DNA of 64,000 nt from Apium graveolens (Eukaryota > Streptophyta > Magnoliopsida > Apiales > Apiaceae): positions 80,876,442 through 80,940,441 of the forward strand of contig NC_133647.1 in assembly GCF_009905375.1 (NCBI RefSeq), in the 5' to 3' direction. The translations under genes were made by a program, and so were the position numbers. A model generated the notes under the pieces. It saw only the letters and a list, made by a program, of their open reading frames with translations, made no database searches and had not been told where the DNA came from. Positions 20,355 through 32,067 of this stretch are shown here, one piece after another; the first letter of the stretch is position 1; the number at the start of each line of letters is the position of its first letter.

Positions 20355-23300
20355 ATGGCACCCAAGGACATAATCTTCAATGGAGCAAAGTTTGTTCCTA
20401 ATAACTTCTCTGCTATACTTCACACGTCAGAGGCACCCTCTGAACTTCATTTCATTCAGGATTTTCTCACTATTTCTGATATTGGGTACGCTCTAACTGA
20501 GCCTGAATCAGTCTCTGGAGTTCAAGTATTGGAGTTCTGGAGAAGTGGAGTATATGATGATGGTGGTGCTCAAGGGTCCCCGAGTATTATCTTTTCATCA
20601 GGGGAAAATGAGAATGTTGTGACTTTGTCTACGATTCGACAAGCACTGCAGCTACCTGAGAACTGTGTTTATTCTACTGTTGATGAACCAGTTCGTCAGA
20701 ACATGATGGCCAGTCTAGGATATGAGGGAACATTGGCAAAGCTTGGCAAGTTGAAGAGATCTTTCATAAGGAGGGAATGGAGTTTCTTCTTTGACTGCAT
20801 TACCAAGGCTTTTGCCAACAAATGCTCAAATTTCGATACAATTCCCATATTCAGCCAATAAATCAGGTATGCTCTTATAAATCAAACTGATTTTGATTAT
20901 GCAAGTGCTGTCTTAGGTTTTATTGGGGATAGGATGACAGAAGATCGAAATACTGTATATTTTGCCAGATTTTGTCAACTTATTCATAGGTTCTGTTGTA
21001 ATCAGCCCCAAAGTTTTGGTGATTTAATTCTATCCTTCAGAATAGCTAAAAGAGCTTTCACTGATTTATTATCTACTGATAATAAGAAGGCTGTGTTAAG
21101 ACCCCTCTTAATACCTTTATCTGTCAACAAGCCTTAATCACCTATGACCATGTTAAGTACACTGCACTTTATCCTGATGTTCAACCATCAGAACCTCATC
21201 CCTCAGTACCTACTATGAAGCCTTCATCTTCCAAACCTAAGAGGACAAAGACTGTTCCTCAAACACCTCAAAAGAAAAGGAGGATTGCCTTGAGAGATGA
21301 ATCTGATACTGAGGAACAGGTTCCTTCTTCAGAACCTGTCATTGATGAAGCTGAGAAAGAGACTTCTCAGAAGGATTCTGGAATTGGGGGATCTAGGCTT
21401 CTCAAGAGGCTTAGAAGAATGACAGTTCCTGAAACTCCCAAGGAATCCAAATCTACAAAGAGATACAAGAAACAGAGGGCAAATAGGTCAGTTTCAGATG
21501 ATGAAGAGGAAGCAGCTAAGGAAGGGGATCAGGAATCTCTGATCTCACAAGACAAGGTATTTGCTAAAGTCACTTCTTCTCCATCAACTCCATCTCAGGA
21601 AGCTGTCTCTGAAAAGGCCAACACACCTTCTGTATCTCCTGTTGATCCAGGCATAAGTGCTGCTATTGATGTTCAAAACTTGGTTGTGCCTGAAGTAAGT
21701 CTGTTAGAAGCTCCAACAGCAAATAATCCATCAACAACACTGGTTACTGATGCTGTTCAAACTCCAGAGTTATCTACTACACCGTCTCTGCATCTAAATG
21801 CTGATGATCAGAATATAGGTGAGCATCAGGATATGGCTGTTGATCAGAACTTTGAACCAGATCAGCAATTAGAGGATGCTGAAGCCTCCATTGCTACTCA
21901 CACTGTTGTTTTATCAGAAGATACTGATTCTGTAAGTTCTGATGCTGCAAATGCTGGAGATACTGGTGATGCTGCTCCAAATGCGGATGCTGATGCAGCA
22001 GGTCCTTCAGGACATACTCCTTAACAAACTACTCTTAAGTCTGAAGTTGTTAAGAAGTTTGTTACCAGAGAAGCACCAGTGCCTTGGAGTGAAACTCCTG
22101 CAGGACAGGAGTGGACTAAGGAATGGAACTCAGTTTCCTGTGTTCCAAATGAAAAGCATCTTGCTGAGCACTTGACTAAAGCTGATAAAATGTTAAATTC
22201 TGATGATTTCAAAACCCAGCTTAGAGTCACTGCATTGAGTACTAAACATCTACAAGGTCTTCATTCAACTACTCATGCAGAGCTACACAAGATTCAGGAA
22301 GAATTTATCAAACAGGAACAAGTTCAAAAGATTGATAAGAAAAAGTTCTTCCAACCTACCTTTGACATGATTGCTTATATTGAGAAGACTCAAGATAATC
22401 AACAAGCTCAAATTGATGATATTCTGAAAAATCAAGCTTCTCAGCAATCACAACTTAATGAAATCCAAGCCTCAGTGGAATTGCTTGTCTCTCTTCTACT
22501 ACCTGCTGATGCCAAGAAGGGGGAGAAAGTAATTAAGTCCAAATGCAAGACTGACAAGACACTGAAAGGGAAGGATAATGAAAAGGATGATCAAGGAAAC
22601 TCTGGAATGGGTAGAGGTCATAGTCAAGGTAGAAGATTCACATCAAGAAAAGCTGAAATCACAAGTCACAGGACAAGTTCTGATACTGGGAAAAGAATTA
22701 GTTCTGATGCTGGTAAAAGAATAAGTTCTGATGAACTTTTAGATCTTGATGAAGAAATGTCAAGACAGTTATTTCTTCAGGAAAATCCAGGAATGGACTT
22801 GGAGAGTTTAATGGAAGAAGAAGTCAGACTTAAATCAGAAAAGGCCATATCTAAATCTGAAGCCTCTGGTAAAAAGACACTTCCAAAACTCAAAGGCATT
22901 GTGATAAAAGAAAGGACAAATGCTGAAGCAACATTGGCTAGATCACAACTGCAGATAAATCCAAGATCCAAGGGTAAAGAAAAGGTTGGTGAACCTATCA
23001 AGGTTTATGTACCTCCTGAGAATGAAGAAATTACTGATGAAAAGGATGATCTTGCCTAGACATCAAGAAAAGTTTTTAAAACAACCTCTGACATGGCTCA
23101 AGTTGTTCAGAATCAAGATAAAGTAAGTTCTGATATTTCAAAGAAGCAAGTAACCTCTGACACAACTCAAGTTAACTTGATATCAGAAGATAGACCAAAG
23201 ACACTCCTACCAGGATTCACTAAAGCAAAACAGACTCAACCTTTGAAGACTGCTGCAAGTGGTTTTGAAGCAAGAGTAGTTACTGGAAAGGAAGCAAGAG

Positions 23301-23974
23301 ATAAAACTGGATTGGGAAGTTCTGATGAAAGAAGAATACAGAACACTACCAATGATCCAACTTCCTTGAGTGAACCGGGTATTGGAGCAACTCCTGAGAG
23401 ATTGAATCAACTAGAGTCTGTACAAATGGTTTACCATACCTACTTGAAAGAACACATCTTGTTGTACTTCATGACAGATGGTAGGGTTTATCATATAAGA
23501 CAAAATGCCATTCCATTGAAGTATTTTGAAGAATTGGAGCATGTACTATTCTTACTTCAAGTGGATGACAGATTGACAGGAACTGCTGCAAACTATTTGA
23601 AGGATCAGATTCAGAGGCAGAAAAGGCTTTATTCTGTTAGGTCTGACAGCACATATGTTCCAAAGTACAGAGATCACAAGGGTGATATAGTTGAAATGAA
23701 GCCCAACTCTGCTCAAATTATAACTACCTTTTTAGGTTACAGGGCTGTGGAATTCAATCTTGAGTCTGATAAAGCTTATTTAATCAGACTGGATCAGGAT
23801 ATAAGAAAAGCAAAGATTAATGATCTCAGGGCTGCAATCTTTCAAATTGGTGAAGATACTACAGAGCTTCAAGATGCTAAAAGGAGGATGATTGATGAAC
23901 TTAGATATGTTGAGAGATGTTTGTTGAAGAACTATCTCAGAACAACTCCTGACATCAGAGAGATCAGAAGATGA
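20355..23974 (+). pseudogene. ORF-X of Copia-A (unit 2 copy, most complete)
   Basis: This copy spans 3,620 bp, about 1,206 codons, and lacks the ~204-bp deletion of unit 1. Approximate residues: conserved N-terminal block 1-265 with WSFFFDC near 140; basic NLS-like stretch near 294-312; acidic Ser/Asp-rich part; Gln-rich coiled coil 640-715; Gly/Arg patch with repeated ISSDAGKR units near 775-795; C-terminal domain 1019-1206. Breaks are TAA at about 20859 (CAA>TAA), a one-base loss near 21126-21131 shifting the frame, TAA at 22021 and TAG at about 23057. Copia-B has the same architecture at 48193-52045. No envelope features. Function unknown; a nuclear or particle-associated role is only a guess. 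Confidence 0.87.
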
Positions 23975-24164
23975 AGCCAAGTCAAGATCTACAACTACTT
24001 AAATTCTGATATTTGTATAGACTAAAGCTGTTATCAGAAGTTAAATGTTGGTAAAGCTTTAAGGACTGTAAGTTGTAGTTATCTGGTCTAACTCTCATGC
24101 ATTTTTACTTAATGTTTTTGACATCATCAAATATATGTTAAACTTGTATATTATGCTAATTTAC

Positions 24165-24178
24165 AAGTTGGGGGAGAT
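24165..24178 (+). other. Polypurine tract of Copia-A (unit 2)
   Basis: aagttgggggagat directly before TGTTAG; identical to 6301-6314. Confidence 0.9.
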
Positions 24179-24789
24179 TGTTAGATATATTTGATAATGT
24201 CATGGCTAATATGATTTATGTTTAGTTTTCAGATCTTACTTAACAGGACAAATCAGTACTTAACTGGGAATCAGAACTTATACTGGAAGTCAGGACTTAA
24301 GGATATCAGTACTTATATTATCAGGAGATAATCATTAGAAGATGGATATCAGAACTTAAGTGCTGAAGGACGTTCAGATAAGGGCAGTAGCTGATTAAAG
24401 GAAACAAGATCGAGATAAACATAAGAAGAGATATGCATGAAGAAGGAATTCCGTGAAGAATGGAATACTTGGAAGAAAAGATATCTGATTGATATATTTT
24501 AGGAAGCAGAATTATATTCCATATCAATTAGCGATTGTCTTGTAACTGTGTAGTATATAAACACAGACATAGGGTTTACACTACAAGTGTTATCATATTC
24601 GAGAAGATTATTCATTGTAACCCTAGCAGCTCTCGTGATATTTGTTCATCACTGAGAGGTAGCAGTTCCATACTGTAACAGAGTTTATTGTTTTAATAAA
24701 GTTTGTTTTCTGTTACTTAAGATATTAAAGTTCGATTTGATTTTATTTTACACTGTATTCACCCCCTCTACAGTGTGTGTGACCTAACA
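24179..24789 (+). mobile_element. Copia-A 3' LTR (unit 2 copy), 611 bp
   Basis: TGTTAG...CTAACA, same length as 6315-6925. TATA-like GTATATAAAC at 24553-24562. It would supply the poly(A) signal for any transcript of ORF-X, including one started in the Angela-like LTR at 17005-18711. Confidence 0.93.
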
Positions 24790-27533
24790 TTAATCCGTTT
24801 TGATATTTGAAAAATTACGAAGTGTTTATAGATCGAGTTATAATCCCTCGGAACATAAAGATGTTTGAAGGGATTAAACTTTACTTCGTAATATTTTTTA
24901 AGAACGAATAGTTGTTAGCCACGATCCAATAATAAAAATAATTGGCTAACTCATGAACTTGGATCAAATATAATCTCCCTTTTGGAGATGAAGTACTTTT
25001 GTTTACAGATCTTCTTCTTGAGATGATTTATATGAAGATCTAGTACTTATTCGAATTCCGAGTTCGAATCTTAGTTCTCTTGAGAACTTTGTTTATAAGA
25101 GATCTTGTATTAGAGCTTAAGATGAAGTATAGAAATTAAGTACAAATCTCAAATAAAAAGAACTCAAATAAGAAGCTAAAAGTTACCACTTTTGAAGAAC
25201 AGACGGAAAAATTCACCGGAAAAATTCGCCGCAGGTTCGGCCGGATTTTGGCACTTTGGTCGAACTTGGTCAGCACTTCGGGAGGTCGGAAAATGTTAGT
25301 GGATGAGCTCACTTGGTGGGATAAAGTTTGGTTGGGTGAAGCTAAGCTTGGGTTTCAAAAACTTTGTATATATGTAAGTATATAGAAGAGAGAGAAGGTT
25401 TTTGAAAAGAAGTGTGTATAGAATTTGAAAGAGATGAAAAGAAGCACTTCTTGAAAAAATTCCAGCAACTTTGTGGCTCTTTAGCTTGAAGAAAATGGGT
25501 TAGGATGGGGGTTTATTTATAGGAGAAGTTAGGTGAATTGAATGGTGGAGATTTGAGGAAAATGGATGGTGGATGATGTATGTCACTTGGATTGATGACA
25601 TGGAAAACAAAGTGTGTTTCTTTGCAACTTTCCATATGAGACAAACAACTTTATGGGTTCAAAAACTCAGCTGATTTATTTGAATAAATATATATTTTCC
25701 TTTTCTTTTAATCATTGTTTAATCACTTAATTGAGGATTAAACACCATTAATTATGACCACCTTAAAACTCCTAAATAAATACCATAAAAAAATAATATA
25801 ATTACTTAAATAATTTAAAATGATGTCCTGCAAGTTTTGGTCAACTTTGGTCGATGGTAGCTAGGTCAAACATGGTCAACTGTGGGACCAACTGCCTTTT
25901 GTGCTCGGACAAATATTTTCTGAATGTTACAAAATTTTTACCATACTTATAAAATACCATTTAAATGATCCATACCAAATTTCAAGTCATTTTAGCATGT
26001 GGAAGTAATTTATCTAAAATAAAACTATTCTGTCAGCCTTTTCTTCCGAGTAAAAATATCACTGGTCTTGAAAAAGAAGGAGATGGATATTTTGACCAAA
26101 GTTTTAGCTTGAATAAATACTTAAAATATATTTCCTAATACATAAAATATATTTGGATGTTAGGAAATATTTATGAGTATTTTTGAATAATTTTCTCCGA
26201 GAAATGCTGATTTTACGAAACGGGAGAAAATTGTTGTATGTGTACATGAAATGAGTTATACACCTGGATATTAATATTCCAACCATGAATATTAATACTC
26301 TTTGATTAAAAACTCTTTTGATATATGTAGAGATATATTTTGGAGCGAAGAGTAAAATATTTTTGATATAGCACGAGACATCTAAAGAATATTTCTGATA
26401 TATTCCTTATTCGAGCTAGTTGCCATAATCTTGTTGTAACATAGATCTAAGAAATATCATATCTTGATGTTTTTTTGATCATATTGCCTTAGAGATATAT
26501 TCCATAAAGATATAATTTTGATATTTTGCAAAAATGGAATATCTCTTTAAAAGAAATGATTTTGCTATTTTGACTTTTTGACTTGATTTGGATCAATTAA
26601 ATTCATGTCCTAATGGAGAGTATCTACGTGTTCTTAATTTTATCTTTAATCATACAAATACCAAAATAAATAAATAATATATCAAAGATATCCTTTCAAT
26701 CTTCCCGTTTTTGTATTTGCCAAACAAACATAAAATTAATAGTGTGTGTTTCCCCGTGGTGTATGCATGAAATTTTGAAAAATATTTTGCACATAAGACA
26801 TTTAATTACTTAGAGATTTAATCTCTTTCTTGAGGTCCTGCAAAATACCTTCTTAGATGTATCATACAATAATATATTGAAGCACAAGATAGATCCTAGC
26901 AAAATCAACAAGTGGTTAACTTCCCCGTTTGTTTGGTACATGCCAAAAAGTATATATTTACTGTGATTAAAAGAAATATTTTATCTTTTAAAACATGGAA
27001 AATAAATTATGTTTTACCAAGTTCAAAGTATTGTTGCTAAGGATTGAACTTGTACATATTTGATGGTATAGAAATCTAGGGTATGAAAAGGAAATAAGCA
27101 TGTATGCATGGTTTTGTTAAAACATATTGAGCATGTATTCAGAATTGTGACTGAAAGAGTTGACTTTGATTAAGGCAAATAGATCTGATGTTGGTAAATT
27201 AAGAGATGAATTCAGAGAGCGTAGTCAATTTTTGTCATTTTCAACGCTCAATTTTCTTTTACAAACGTCAAGTACTATTTCATTTTTCTTGTAATTATTT
27301 GAATCGAACATTTAGCATGATATAATATCCAAATTTGCATTTCACAGAGTTTAACTTAAATGTCAAGGATCTTGACTTTCTAGCAATTATCTGAAAATAC
27401 AAACACATTAACGCACGAGTTGCACAAGTCATCCTATACTTAGACTCACAGACTTGGATTATGTTTACATAAAAATCGATATAGTATAAAAATTAAATAT
27501 TTTCACATGTCGATTGTTTTGGTGAGATGTTAC
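24790..27533. other. Unassigned AT-rich spacer (unit 2)
   Basis: Counterpart of 6926-9668. No gene or identifiable element seen. It ends in the target half GTTAC (27529-27533) of the solo LTR. Confidence 0.6.
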
Positions 27534-28537
27534 TGTTAGTCCCTAAATGCAACAAGAATTACAGAAGGGGGTTGAATGGAATTCTTGAAAAAAAATTTTG
27601 GTTTAAAAGTGTTCTAACTTAAAATATATATGTATGAGTTGATTTGCAAAGTGCGGAATAATAACTTGGAATGAATCAAAACACAAGTAATTAAAAACAT
27701 AAGTCTTTAAAAACTTTATGGTGGATTTGAATATATCCACCAGAGATATATATTATATCAAGAGAACTCTGTGTAGCAAGATTTGCTCACAGGTGCTTAC
27801 AAATGTAAACAACTAAGTTTTTCAGAGAAATGCTATGAATACAGCTTACAAATGTTTCTCTGAGAATTTTCTTGCTTAGTGTTCTTGTTGTTCTATTTGC
27901 TACTTCTTGGTTTATATATCACCAAGATTACAAAGTAATAAGACAACATAATAAAACAAAACCTATCAAGTCTAATACTATGCTACTTCATTACTCTATT
28001 CCAGCATCTTTGAATATCTTCATAATAGCATGGAAATGGTAATGCTTCTTTGTTCTCTAAAACCTAATTGAATAGGCTTCCACATTCCTTTTGCATACAC
28101 TCGACACATGTGACTGTGTTGTCACTGTAAACTGATGTTTGAATTGATTATCCGTCGGGTACATGATCATCCGTCGGGTTGCCTTGTTGATCATCCGTCG
28201 AGTGGCATTGTTGTTTATCCGTCGGGTAGCTCTCTGGCACTTGACTTTATTTCATTTATGCAGAATTACAAGACATCATCTATATACAATTAATCAACCT
28301 ATTCTGCATATCTAATTAAAGACAACATAACTTGAGTGCTACTACAGAATCTAAACAAGGTGTATGCAGAAATGTGCTACAGACTCATTATTACACAAGC
28401 TACTCACTCGATGGATAATTAATTATCATCCGTCGGGACTATATTCCTTATCCTTCGAGTGCTACATTTTTCACTAAGTAAAATCTACTAAGGTGTTTTG
28501 TTAATGAAATCATCAAGTTCACAATATATACACAACA
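27534..28537 (-). mobile_element. Solo LTR, 1,004 bp, target duplication GTTAC
   Basis: The left end is TGTTAGTCCCTAAATGC and the right end ATATACACAACA, flanked by GTTAC at 27529-27533 and 28538-28542. No internal region is present, so it is a solo LTR left by LTR-LTR recombination. Minus orientation is inferred from the AGAAGGGGGTTGAAT stretch next to the left end. It contains the ATCCGTCGGG repeats. Its truncated twin is at 9669-10534. Confidence 0.85.
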
Positions 28538-29180
28538 GTTACATGAAATATGAGCCTAACACATACTAGCTTATCAATTCGACTGTCATGACAAAATATA
28601 TTGTTATAAATTCTAATGTTAATACAATCTACTTCTATTCCAAATCTAAGTATTAGAATTATACAATTCTGGAAAGCTAATACATTCTAAGAAATCCACA
28701 TTTCTAAACAACCTATCACAAATATAATCTATCTAAATACACAATATTGATACTCAATATTTTCTAACACATTCAATTACCACAAGATGTTCTGCTGGAT
28801 TAGTTTGATACTGGAACTCAATATAACATTCTGGTGTGTGTGTGTGTGTGAATTAGAATTATCATAGGTTGAGAGTTTATACATGTCTTACTTTGTTGAT
28901 CCTGACAGATTGCTTGGAAATCCAAGTGTTGTTCCTTGTATTCTTTGAGAAACACTTGTTGGGATTTAAGAGAATTAAATTTGACATTCTTTGTATTGAG
29001 AGTTCCTCATGGATATTTGATTTTCCTGCAAGTCAGTTAGATATAATACAAGAACCATCCTCTGGTAATCCTGCAGACTTAGTAATATTTAGAGGTTGTA
29101 AAGACATATATTGTTATGAATCATGATTTAAAGAATAGATCTCATATGAATAGACAAAATGTTAGGGCATAATAAAAACA
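28398..29180. other. 783-bp segment absent from unit 1
   Basis: It is bounded by ACA (28395-28397) and ACA (29178-29180); unit 1 has a single ACA here. It contains the last 140 bp of the solo LTR, one target half and about 640 bp of flank, including a short (TG)n tract at 28834-28850. Because it includes part of an intact solo LTR, it is ancestral and was deleted in unit 1, not inserted in unit 2. The 85-codon ORF at 28869-29126 resembles nothing I know and is doubtful. Confidence 0.85.
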
Positions 29181-29769
29181 GTAGATTTTACATCATTTTA
29201 AGTTCATAAACTTTGAAGATTCTGCATAGTGGTTATTGAAAACATATAATTTGATTTCTGATTTTTACAAATATCACTTTTAAGTATAAATCAGAATTAC
29301 TTTTTCAGATCAAGGTTTTTGAATACTGCATGATACTTTGCATGGCATAGTGCATCTAGAGTTAAATTGATACATGACAAAATCTTATCAAGATATCAAA
29401 TACTATTGTACTAGCAGTTTTATCACAACAGAATAGCTAATTAGGATAGTGTAAACATTGTTCCCGCATAAGATATATAAAGACAAATTTACCTAGTTGC
29501 AACAAAACAAGCCATGATATATTGTCAAAAGTGTTCTGAATAATTAGTGTGGTTCACTGATTATATAGAACAAAATCCTGAACATGTTTTAAACCATTAC
29601 AAACCAGAGAAGTGCATACACTTCTAAAAGTCAAGTTTTAACAAAATTTAAATATTACAAACCAACAAACAATATAAAGTCTTTTAAGTTACAGACTAAT
29701 CATAGATTCAAACAATAAAATAAGGGTAGAACAGCAAGCACCTGCCACAGAATCCATCACACAGCAAAC
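29181..29769. other. Unassigned non-coding stretch (unit 2)
   Basis: Counterpart of 10535-11118; nothing seen. Confidence 0.55.
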
Positions 29770-30399
29770 TCAAGCAATCACATTTCCATCAGCATCACGG
29801 ATATGAACCAAATCAGGCAAGTTATCAATCAGTTGACCTCTAGCACCCACATTAACTTCTTCTAACTCATGAATCATAGCAGTGTTATCATTCATAGGGA
29901 CTTGAAAGGAATTAACAACATCTTGATCAGTCATGCAAGGAGTTCCTAGAGTAGATGCAGCTAAATGCTTTAGATATGCAATCATATGTTTGTAAGAGAC
30001 AGCGAGACTCTCTAACTCTCCTACTTTTTCTTTAATCTCATTGTTTTCTTCCTTAACCCTCTTAAGTTCAAGATTTAACTCATGAAACATGGTTTTGACA
30101 GACTCAAACTTAGACAGAAAAATATCTTCTATGAATTGAGGAATAACTGTGGGAGTTGCCTCTTGAGGTTCACAGTGCATCAGGGGCACTTATGGCCTAA
30201 TGTGTTCATTAGTGATTTATGAATCAGCAAGATTAGAAAATGCTTCAGGCATGTTTATATTGCAAAGTACAAAGAAGGAGGAGATTAGCATACCATAAGG
30301 CATATAATCTACAAGATGTGCATTGATCATGTTTAGAAGAATAACATAAGAAATACTGAAATTGATTTTGTTAGTGCAGAGAAGATACATGATTTTCAT
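29770..30399 (-). pseudogene. Coiled-coil ORF, minus strand (unit 2 copy)
   Basis: The lower part (30189-29770) is open for 139 codons: MHCEPQEATPT near the start, FESVKTMFHELNLELKRVKE then EENNEIKEKVGELESL as a heptad-rich coiled coil, and LVHIRDADGNVIA at the end. The upper part (30399-30217) is in the same frame, separated by two stops, and carries NMINAHLVDYMPYGML. Together they look like the C-terminal half of one decayed ORF whose N-terminal half is 30396-30851. Not recognised. Confidence 0.5.
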
Positions 30400-30851
30400 A
30401 TCAAAAAATCAAAGTACTTACTTTGATTTGGTTTTGGCATAACATTTGCCCTAATAATTAGAGCAAGATGCTGAAAGGTGCCAATGAAGTGTTTGAAATG
30501 AATACCATAATTTACATCACAGAGACCATCAAGAATATCAAATTTACAAAAAGTGCCAAACATTACTTCAAATTCAGATTTGATAAAAACAAACAGAGAG
30601 AAGATATTCTCACAAAGCAACTCACACAAATGCAAAGGTAAATGCAGTTCCTAATTGATGTTTTTGTTATCAACACAAATGACCTTTTTGTTGACTGATG
30701 TAGTAAAATGCAGTATACCATCTACCCCTTTTATGATATTCATATTACAATAGAACTCTCCCATAAGATGTGTGCAGTAGTGCTTACCTAAGTTATACAT
30801 GAGACCATCCCACCTAGCCCTTCTAATTATGAACTCTACTTCACCCATCAC
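30396..30851 (-). pseudogene. Homologue of the 151-aa minus-strand ORF (nonsense mutation)
   Basis: Same protein as 11749-12204 (GEVEFIIRRARWDGLMY, GEFYCNMNIIKG, ANVMPKPNQSKYFD), interrupted by TAG where unit 1 has Trp (NINWELHLP). It overlaps the next ORF by four bases in another frame, at a donor-like GTAAGT. Confidence 0.45.
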
Positions 30852-30979
30852 ATCAACACAAGTACCAGGTTAAACATTTTTGATAAGTTCAAGGAACTTT
30901 TTAGAGTTTGAAAGGGTTAATAGTTTTGGTGGAGGGGGCTTTGGTTTGTTCATGGTTGGTGTACTATTTGGATTTTGTC

Positions 30980-31282
30980 TTAAGTTGGCCTTTCTAGTGT
31001 AAACTTTGGCTTGTAGGGGTTTAAGAGGTATATGGTTAGGGGATTGAGGATTTGATATATTCTGCTTTGGTAGAAAGGGATGGTGTGGTTCTTGTATCCC
31101 TTTCTTATTTTTCTTGGAGGGAAATGTCTTTTGTGATAATGTTTGGGAAGCGAGGATTGAAAAGTTTTGAAAGCAGAGGTTTTGTGATGATGAAACTGAT
31201 TTTTCTCCATATCTTCAAAAAGATACGGGTTTTCAATCAGTATTCTAGGCTTGGGGTAATAGCGATTGGCATTTGGGTTCAT
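30980..31282 (-). pseudogene. Basic ORF remnant (unit 2 copy)
   Basis: 100 codons, His/Lys/Arg/Pro-rich, homologous to the C-terminal two-thirds of 12333-12776. Poorly supported as a gene; it may be the 5' part of the minus-strand cluster. Confidence 0.3.
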
Positions 31283-32067
31283 GTTGTATGTGAAGTGGAG
31301 TCATGCAAATGCCTAGTGTGTATGTGAATGCAGCATATAAGATATGTATACATATATATAACCTTTTAACACAGATGCAAAAAGATTTTAAAAAAAAATT
31401 TAAGAAAAAAAAATTACTGTTCATGAACAGTGAAAATCATTTAACGCATGCATGGCTGTGTTATACAAAAATCCAAGCTTATTTTACAAATAGATACTAG
31501 GATGATGCATATAAGTGAGTGATGTAATGCAGCTTCTACACACGGATCATATACCAGTACAGCAGAGAATAAAGAATATATTAATTCTTTGTCTTTGTTT
31601 CTACTTTAGAAAACAGTATAGTACATAAGTACACATTTTTGAAAAATGTGAGACATAAAGTTGATATCAAGCTTACCCTAACATAGAGAGCCTGTACTAT
31701 CAATATAAGTGCATTTAAAGATAGAATTGTGCTTGAAGTGAGTTTGAAAGAAAAACTGTGTTTTTAATGCAACTATATAAAATCTGTTATATTTATTTCT
31801 CAAGGTAAATGCAGATTAATGCAATGAACCATAAAATGCAACACATGGAATGTAAGATATATTTAATCGCTTAGCATTTATCATTCAAACATTTAACATT
31901 CAGTCATTTAACATTTATTGATAAGCAACATTCATACTTCATTTATATCAATTAGCAGTTAATGAACTTAATAAGTGAGAACACATATTTGAGCAATTAA
32001 TTCCTAGAAACACTAGGTGGCCATTGATCACAACAGTGATCCACATACAGGGATGCTCAAGGATCCC
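31283..32067. other. Unassigned non-coding stretch before Athila (unit 2)
   Basis: Counterpart of the 3' part of the unit 1 spacer; no gene seen. It ends at the Athila LTR start. Confidence 0.55.

Larger units (their letters stand above)
19105..24789 (+). mobile_element. Copia-A 3' part (unit 2 copy)
   Basis: It starts at the duplication junction inside the post-pol segment, so RNase H is absent. It contains the TATA-like box (19250-19256), an ORF89 copy, ORF-X, the polypurine tract and the 3' LTR, in the same order as 1445-6925. Confidence 0.93.

Noticed and set aside
28556..28561. CTAACA as the right end of the solo LTR at 27534
   Set aside because: The end at 28537 is supported by a perfect GTTAC duplication; CTAACA at 28556 has no matching flank or polypurine tract.
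28398..29180. 783-bp transposon insertion specific to unit 2
   Set aside because: The segment contains part of the solo LTR and its target half and has no transposon ends, so a deletion in unit 1 is the simpler explanation.
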